A DNA stretch of 64,000 nucleotides. It comes from Sinomonas notoginsengisoli. Lineage in GTDB: Bacteria > Actinomycetota > Actinomycetes > Actinomycetales > Micrococcaceae. The notes beneath the pieces were generated by a model that did no database searches, had not been told where the DNA came from, and saw only the letters and a program-made list of their open reading frames with translations. The stretch lies in assembly GCF_021554725.1 (NCBI RefSeq), contig NZ_JAIZDP010000011.1, positions 24,012-88,011 of the forward strand, in the 5' to 3' direction. Shown in pieces: positions 59,874 to 64,000 of the stretch (within the stretch, counting starts at the first letter, position 1; every line of letters starts with the position of its first letter). The position numbers and the translations under genes were made by a program.

Positions 59874-60797
59874 CTACTTCAGGAACTTGGAGGTGCGCCG
59901 GTCCGCCAGCGGCCGGCCACCCGTCTGGCAGGTCGGGCAGTACTGGAGGGCGCTGTCCGCGAAGGAGACTTCGAGGATGGTGTCCCCGCACACTGGGCAG
60001 GCCTCGCCGGCACGGCGGTGGACGCGCATGATGCGGCGCTTCTCATCCTTGAGCTCCTCGGGCGGGTGGCCCATGTCCTCCGCCACTGCGTCGCCCAGCA
60101 CCGTCCGCATGGCGTCGTAGAGCCGCGCCGTCGTCTCGTCGCCCAGCGTCGAGGCGATGGCGAAGGGGGAGACCTTCGCCGCATGCAGGATCTCGTCGCT
60201 GTAGGCGTTGCCGATCCCGGCAATCAGCTTCTGGTCGCGCAGGAGGCCCTTGACCTGCTTCTTGCGGTTCAGCACCTTGCGGAAGGCCTCGAGCGTGAAG
60301 CTGTCGTCGAGCGGCTCGGGGCCGAGTTCCGCGACCGCCGGAACATCCTGAAGCCGGCGGACGATGTGCAGCGAGAGGCGCTTCCACGTCCCCGCCTCCG
60401 TGAGCTCGATGCCCGCCTCGTCGCCGTCGTCGCGGACGAACCCGAAGCGGGCGGCCACATACCCCTTACCGCGCGGGGGAGTGGGCTCGGGAAGGCGGTC
60501 GAGCACGCGGATCCACCCGCCCAACGCGAGGTGCACGACGACGGCGACCGGCCCGCCGTCGTCCGCCTCGCCTTCCGAGGCGCTCCCGGCGCGGCCCGAG
60601 TCCGGCACGGTGATGACCACGATGAACTTGCCGCGTCGGCCCACAGACTCGACACGCCGCCCCACGAGCGAGGTGTACGGCGGATCCGCCGTCTTGAGCG
60701 CGTGCACGGCGCCGATCTGGACCCGATCGATCGTGGCGCCCGCGAGCCGCTCGTCAAGGAAGGCGGCCAAGGCGGTCACCTCGGGAAGTTCCGGCAT
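59874..60797 (-). CDS. Formamidopyrimidine-DNA glycosylase family (Fpg/Nei)
   Basis: 307 aa. Pro2-Glu3 catalytic start MPELPEVTALAAFLDERLAG; H2TH region QKLIAGIGNAYSDEILHAAKVSPF; C-terminal zinc finger CPVCGDTILEVSF...YCPTCQTGGRPLADRR. Removes oxidised bases and nicks abasic sites. In actinobacteria this group often represents Nei-type paralogs, so substrate range (8-oxoG or oxidised pyrimidines) is uncertain. It converges with the truncated acetyl-CoA hydrolase gene. Confidence 0.93.
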   Translation of the reverse strand: MPELPEVTALAAFLDERLAGATIDRVQIGAVHALKTADPPYTSLVGRRVESVGRRGKFIVVITVPDSGRAGSASEGEADDGGPVAVVVHLALGGWIRVLDRLPEPTPPRGKGYVAARFGFVRDDGDEAGIELTEAGTWKRLSLHIVRRLQDVPAVAELGPEPLDDSFTLEAFRKVLNRKKQVKGLLRDQKLIAGIGNAYSDEILHAAKVSPFAIASTLGDETTARLYDAMRTVLGDAVAEDMGHPPEELKDEKRRIMRVHRRAGEACPVCGDTILEVSFADSALQYCPTCQTGGRPLADRRTSKFLK

Positions 60798-60908
60798 GGG
60801 ATGCCTCCTGATGTGGGCGGTCTTCTCCCTTGTCCATGGTGTCAGGAAATGCCCGCCGAACAGGAGAAAGAAGCGCGATTCCTTGTGCCTATACTTTCAG
60901 CGACACGC

Positions 60909-60918
60909 ACCTTGAAGG
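60909..60918. promoter_or_regulatory. ACCTTGAAGG half-site upstream of gcvH
   Basis: ACCTTGAAGG about 47 bp before the gcvH start. Related half-sites lie before parA and before the final MerR gene. Confidence 0.3.
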
Positions 60919-60964
60919 GGCCCGCACCTGGTCAGGCCCCTCCAGTCGAAGAAAGGCGAGCCCT

Positions 60965-61351
60965 ATGAGCAACGTCCCCGCGGAGCTGTCCTACACCGCC
61001 GAGCACGAGTGGATCTCCATGGAGCCTGGCGACGGGGTGGTGCGCATCGGCATCACGGATTTCGCCCAGGACGCGCTCGGCGACGTGGTCTACGTCCAGA
61101 TGCCCGAGGTCGGCACTGAGGTGAGTGCGAACGGCGTGGTCGGCGAGGTCGAGTCCACCAAGAGCGTCAGCGACATTTATGCCCCCGTCTCCGGCAAGGT
61201 CGTTTCCCGCAATGAGGCCCTGGACTCGGACCCGGCCCTCCTGAACTCCGATCCCTACGGCGAGGGCTGGCTCATCGAGGTCCAGCTTTCGGACGAGTCC
61301 GAAACGGACAGCCTCCTCAGTGCCGCCCAGTACGAGCAGCAGGTAGGGTAG
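60965..61351 (+). CDS. gcvH: Glycine cleavage system H protein
   Basis: 128 aa. Lipoyl-domain protein with the lipoylated lysine in VVGEVESTKSVSDIYAPVSGKV; N-terminal LSYTAEHEWIS is diagnostic. Carries the aminomethyl group between GcvP and GcvT. Only gcvH is in this operon, placed before garA-ftsR as in Mycobacterium (Rv1826-Rv1827 order), so co-regulation with central carbon metabolism is implied. Confidence 0.95.
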   Translation: MSNVPAELSYTAEHEWISMEPGDGVVRIGITDFAQDALGDVVYVQMPEVGTEVSANGVVGEVESTKSVSDIYAPVSGKVVSRNEALDSDPALLNSDPYGEGWLIEVQLSDESETDSLLSAAQYEQQVG

Positions 61352-61385
61352 AAATCTGGATCCGGGACTTTTTCAGGAGGAACTG

Positions 61386-61871
61386 ATGAGGAGCGACGAG
61401 CGCCGGAAGCCCGGCGCCGAGGAGATCACGCAGCGTCAGGAGTCGGCGTCGGAGACGACGTCGATCCAGATGCCGCCGATCGACGCCGGGACAGCGATGG
61501 CGCCACCCCTGAGCCGCGAAGAGGCCGGGGCAGTCGCGGCATTGCCGTACGGCTCGGCGCTCCTCATCGCCCATACAGGCCCGAACGCCGGTGCCCGGTT
61601 CCTGCTGGACTCCGAGGTCACGACCGCCGGCCGCCATCCGGACGCCGACATCTTCCTGGATGACGTGACGGTCTCGCGGCGCCACGCCGAGTTCCGTCGG
61701 GTTGGGAACGGCTTCGAGGTCGTCGATGCAGGCAGCCTCAACGGCACGTACGTCAACCACGACCGCGTGGACCAAGTGGCCCTCCGCAACGGCTCCGAGG
61801 TGCAGATCGGCAAGTTCCGGCTCACCTTCTATGCCAGCCCTGCACAGACTCCGGCGCGGCCCACCGCCTGA
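61386..61871 (+). CDS. garA: FHA-domain protein GarA/OdhI
   Basis: 161 aa. The N-terminal ETTS motif in SASETTSIQMPP is the conserved threonine site for PknB/PknG-type kinases. The FHA domain follows (GARFLLDSEVTTAGRHPDADIFLDDVTVSRRHAEF, with R, S and H of the phospho-binding face, and GSLNGTYVN). In relatives the unphosphorylated protein inhibits 2-oxoglutarate dehydrogenase and regulates glutamate metabolism. AGGAGG precedes the ATG. Confidence 0.93.
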   Translation: MRSDERRKPGAEEITQRQESASETTSIQMPPIDAGTAMAPPLSREEAGAVAALPYGSALLIAHTGPNAGARFLLDSEVTTAGRHPDADIFLDDVTVSRRHAEFRRVGNGFEVVDAGSLNGTYVNHDRVDQVALRNGSEVQIGKFRLTFYASPAQTPARPTA

Positions 61872-61884
61872 AGGGGCTGGTTGC

Positions 61885-62610
61885 ATGGCAGTAGCCCACC
61901 CTGAGCGGAGAGGGTCCTCGGCCCTCAACATCGGCGAGGTCCTGGCCATTCTGGCCGAGGAGTTCCCCTCGATGACGGCCTCCAAGATCCGCTTCCTCGA
62001 GGAGAAGGGCCTCATCGCCCCGCACCGCACGCCCTCCGGTTACCGACAGTACGGCCGGGGCGATGTGGATCGCCTGCGCTTCGTGCTGGCGCTCCAGCGG
62101 GATCAGTACCTTCCGCTCAAGGTCATCAAGGACTATCTCGATGCGGTGGATCGCGGCGAGCAGCCGGAGAACCTTCCCGGCGGGATGAGCATCGCGCCGC
62201 GTCCCGTCTCCGGGGAACTGCACGCGCAGCTGAGTGCCACCCGTTCGCGGTCCCTCAGCGAGCAGCAGCTGCGGGAGGAGTCGGGGGCCAGCGCCGACCT
62301 CGTCGAGTCGATGCTCAGCTTCGGCCTCATTGCTGCCGAGGGCGGCCGGTTCGATGAGTACGCCCTCGCCGTCACCCGCTCGTGCGTGGCTCTCGCGGAC
62401 CACGGCCTGGAGCCCCGGCACCTGCGCTCCTTCCTGAGCACTGCGGAGCGCGAGGTGGGACTGATCGAGCAGGTCGTCGCGCCCAGCGCTTCGCGGCGCG
62501 ATCCAGCAGCACGGGCGCGTGCGGCCGAGGAGGCGCGGGAGCTCAGCGAGACGTTCCTGACCCTGCACCGCGCGCTGGTCCACGGGCTGATCTCGAGGAT
62601 GGATGGCTGA
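61885..62610 (+). CDS. ftsR: MerR-family regulator FtsR
   Basis: 241 aa from ATG 61885 with AAGGGG 8 nt upstream. N-terminal MerR HTH (LNIGEVLAILAEEFPSMTASKIRFLEEKGLIAPHRTPSGYRQYGRGDVDRLRFVLALQRDQYLPLKVIKDYL), then a helical effector-binding region. Orthologs (Rv1828 and corynebacterial FtsR) occupy the same place after garA and control cell-division genes. Its TGA overlaps the next ATG by one base. Confidence 0.93.
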   Translation: MAVAHPERRGSSALNIGEVLAILAEEFPSMTASKIRFLEEKGLIAPHRTPSGYRQYGRGDVDRLRFVLALQRDQYLPLKVIKDYLDAVDRGEQPENLPGGMSIAPRPVSGELHAQLSATRSRSLSEQQLREESGASADLVESMLSFGLIAAEGGRFDEYALAVTRSCVALADHGLEPRHLRSFLSTAEREVGLIEQVVAPSASRRDPAARARAAEEARELSETFLTLHRALVHGLISRMDG

Positions 62611-63110
62611 TGATCGAGCTAGAAGTCGTGGGGGTCCGCATTGAGCTTCCCTCCAATCAGCCTCTCGTGCTCCTCAAGGAAGCCAAGGGCGAGCGGCACC
62701 TGCCCATCTGGATCGGGACCGCCGAGGCCAGCGCGATCGCTCTCGCCCAGCAGCACGTTGTGCCGCCGAGGCCGCTCACGCACGACCTCCTGGTCAGCGT
62801 GGTGCACAGTCTGGGCCGTCAAGTGGTGAGCGCGACGATCGTCGCCGTCGAGGACAGTGTCTTCTACGCCCAGCTCGGCTTCGACGACGGCACGACGGTC
62901 GAGTCAAGGGCGTCAGACGCCTTGGCTGTGGCCCTGCGGGTGAACTGCCGCATCTGGTGCGCCGACGCGGTGCTCGAAGAGGCCGGCGTACAGCTCGCAG
63001 AGGGGAGCGACAGCACCGAGGAAGGAGGCTCGACCGCCGAGGAGGAGAGCGAGATGCGGCGTTTCCGGGAATTCCTTGCCGATGTTGAGCCCGAGGACTT
63101 CGACGAGTAG
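62610..63110 (+). CDS. Bifunctional nuclease family protein (DUF151)
   Basis: 166 aa from ATG 62610. MIELEVVGVRIELPSNQPLVLLKEAKGERHLPIWIGTAEASAIALA begins the BFN domain, with RPLTHDLLVSVVHSLG and VESRASDALAVALRVNCRIW. Acidic C-terminal tail (DSTEEGGSTAEEESEM). Located between two MerR genes, as in Mycobacterium Rv1829. Biochemical role not certain. Confidence 0.93.
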   Translation: MIELEVVGVRIELPSNQPLVLLKEAKGERHLPIWIGTAEASAIALAQQHVVPPRPLTHDLLVSVVHSLGRQVVSATIVAVEDSVFYAQLGFDDGTTVESRASDALAVALRVNCRIWCADAVLEEAGVQLAEGSDSTEEGGSTAEEESEMRRFREFLADVEPEDFDE

Positions 63111-63266
63111 CGGTCCTGCGGGCACTGCCGTGGCCGGAGCATCCGACACGCCCCCGGTGCTGCGTGCGATGTCTTTGATTTCACCCCCGGACGGTTCTAA
63201 CGTCGGTAGTGACGAGCTCCCATTGCTTCCCCGGAACAAACAGGCGACACTTGAAGGTGCGCGGGA

Positions 63267-63278
63267 CTGTAATTACAG
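63267..63278. promoter_or_regulatory. 12-bp perfect palindrome before MerR gene
   Basis: CTGTAATTACAG, about 65 bp upstream of the MerR start and 9 nt after the TTGAAGGT half-site (63249-63258). Likely an operator, perhaps of the MerR protein itself. Confidence 0.45.
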
Positions 63279-63343
63279 ACGTGCGCTTCGGGTCCCCCTT
63301 CGGAGGACGCAATGCCCCCAGGGGAGCGGTGAAGGAGGGTTTA

Positions 63344-63937
63344 GTGAGTCCCAAGCGAGAGCACGGAGAGCTCAGACACGTATCCGCCCAGGGCGCCGAA
63401 GCGCCGGCGGGCACCCAGGGCCTCCTCTTCGACGACGACCTGCCCGACCTTGACGAAGAGGCGGGCTACCGCGGCCCGACGGCCTGCAAGGCGGCCGGCA
63501 TCACCTACCGACAGCTTGACTACTGGGCGCGTACAGGGCTGGTCGAGCCGACAGTGCGCGGCGCGGCCGGCAGCGGTTCCCAGCGCCTGTACGGATTCCG
63601 AGACATCCTCGTGCTCAAGGTGGTCAAGCGCCTCCTCGACACCGGCGTGTCCCTCCAACAGATCCGGAGCGCGGTGGGCCACCTCCGCGAGCGCGGGGTA
63701 GAGGATCTCGCCCAGATCACGCTCATGAGCGACGGCGCCTCGGTGTACGAGTGCACCTCTGCCGATGAAGTCATCGACCTCGTCCAGGGCGGCCAAGGAG
63801 TGTTCGGCATCGCCGTTGGCCGCGTGTGGCGCGAGGTCGAGGGGAGTCTTGCGGAACTGCCCAGTGAGCACGCCGACGACCAGACGTTTCCCGGCGATGA
63901 GCTGAGCAAGCGCCGCGCGGCGCGAAAGACAGGCTGA
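63344..63937 (+). CDS. MerR-family regulator, Rv1830-like
   Basis: 197 aa from GTG 63344, 4 nt after GGAGGG; ORF open upstream to 63209 but without similarity. EAGYRGPTACKAAGITYRQLDYWARTGLVEPTVRGAAGSGSQRLYGFRDILVLKVVKRLLDTGVSLQQIRSAVGHL is a MerR HTH. Orthologs after the DUF151 gene are conserved across actinobacteria and linked to growth control. The window ends 63 bp after the stop. Confidence 0.9.
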   Translation: MSPKREHGELRHVSAQGAEAPAGTQGLLFDDDLPDLDEEAGYRGPTACKAAGITYRQLDYWARTGLVEPTVRGAAGSGSQRLYGFRDILVLKVVKRLLDTGVSLQQIRSAVGHLRERGVEDLAQITLMSDGASVYECTSADEVIDLVQGGQGVFGIAVGRVWREVEGSLAELPSEHADDQTFPGDELSKRRAARKTG

Positions 63938-64000
63938 CCCCGGTCGTTGCACCGTCACATCCGAAACGCACGACGCCGAGTGGCCGCCTTCAGCGGGTGG

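Overview
The window is chromosomal DNA of a high-GC actinobacterium. Two chromosomal blocks, roughly 1-21056 and 58563-64000, carry gene orders typical of Micrococcaceae such as Arthrobacter and Sinomonas: parA-scpA-scpB-rluB-tyrA-cmk-der, and gcvH-garA(FHA)-ftsR(MerR)-bifunctional nuclease-MerR. Genus is inferred from gene content and GC only. Between the blocks lie about 37.5 kb of accessory DNA with mixed base composition.

Left block. The end of an FCD/GntR regulator precedes a three-gene operon: a racemase-fold protein lacking both catalytic cysteines, a hydantoinase-type amidohydrolase and an arylmalonate-decarboxylase-like protein. Then come a secreted SGNH hydrolase, a cold-shock protein, two small acidic proteins, a CitA/CitB-type two-component system divergent from a DctA dicarboxylate symporter, the parA-scpAB-rluB-tyrA-cmk-der run, a BetT-type choline transporter, and a YhgE/Pip-like membrane protein divergent from a TetR regulator with two operator copies between them. 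The block ends at tRNA-Pro(GGG).

Accessory region. Next to the tRNA lies a probable integrative/mobilizable element (21.0-30.0 kb): a large serine recombinase whose 3' end runs antisense into the tRNA, an ImmA-type metalloprotease, a XRE repressor, a ribbon-helix-helix protein, a DNA methyltransferase, a replication-relaxation protein, a TraD/VirD4-like ATPase and several small proteins. The same 16-bp palindrome family occurs once upstream of the XRE gene and twice upstream of the putative transfer operon, suggesting an ICEBs1-like ImmR/ImmA switch. A defence island follows (30.8-39.3 kb): hsdM-hsdS-hsdR and a zinc-hook AAA ATPase resembling RloC/PrrC anticodon nucleases. HsdS has in-frame LEKE repeats that could vary its specificity. 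Then two paralogous HTH genes bracket an AT-rich cassette encoding a proteasome-fold Ntn-hydrolase-like protein and an unknown protein, with an unusual nest of short repeats. Further right are an xis gene with a broken integrase, a LAL-type LuxR regulator with a flavin oxidoreductase, a truncated LLM oxidoreductase, small membrane proteins, and two large surface proteins, one carrying a metalloprotease-like domain with a destroyed HExxH.

Right boundary. A complete IS3-family element (57219-58562, 28-bp inverted repeats) abuts a 5'-truncated acetyl-CoA hydrolase gene, so the right edge of the accessory DNA coincides with an IS-associated rearrangement. The chromosome then resumes with an Fpg/Nei glycosylase and the gcvH-garA-ftsR operon.

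All functional calls rest on motifs and family knowledge; no database search was run.
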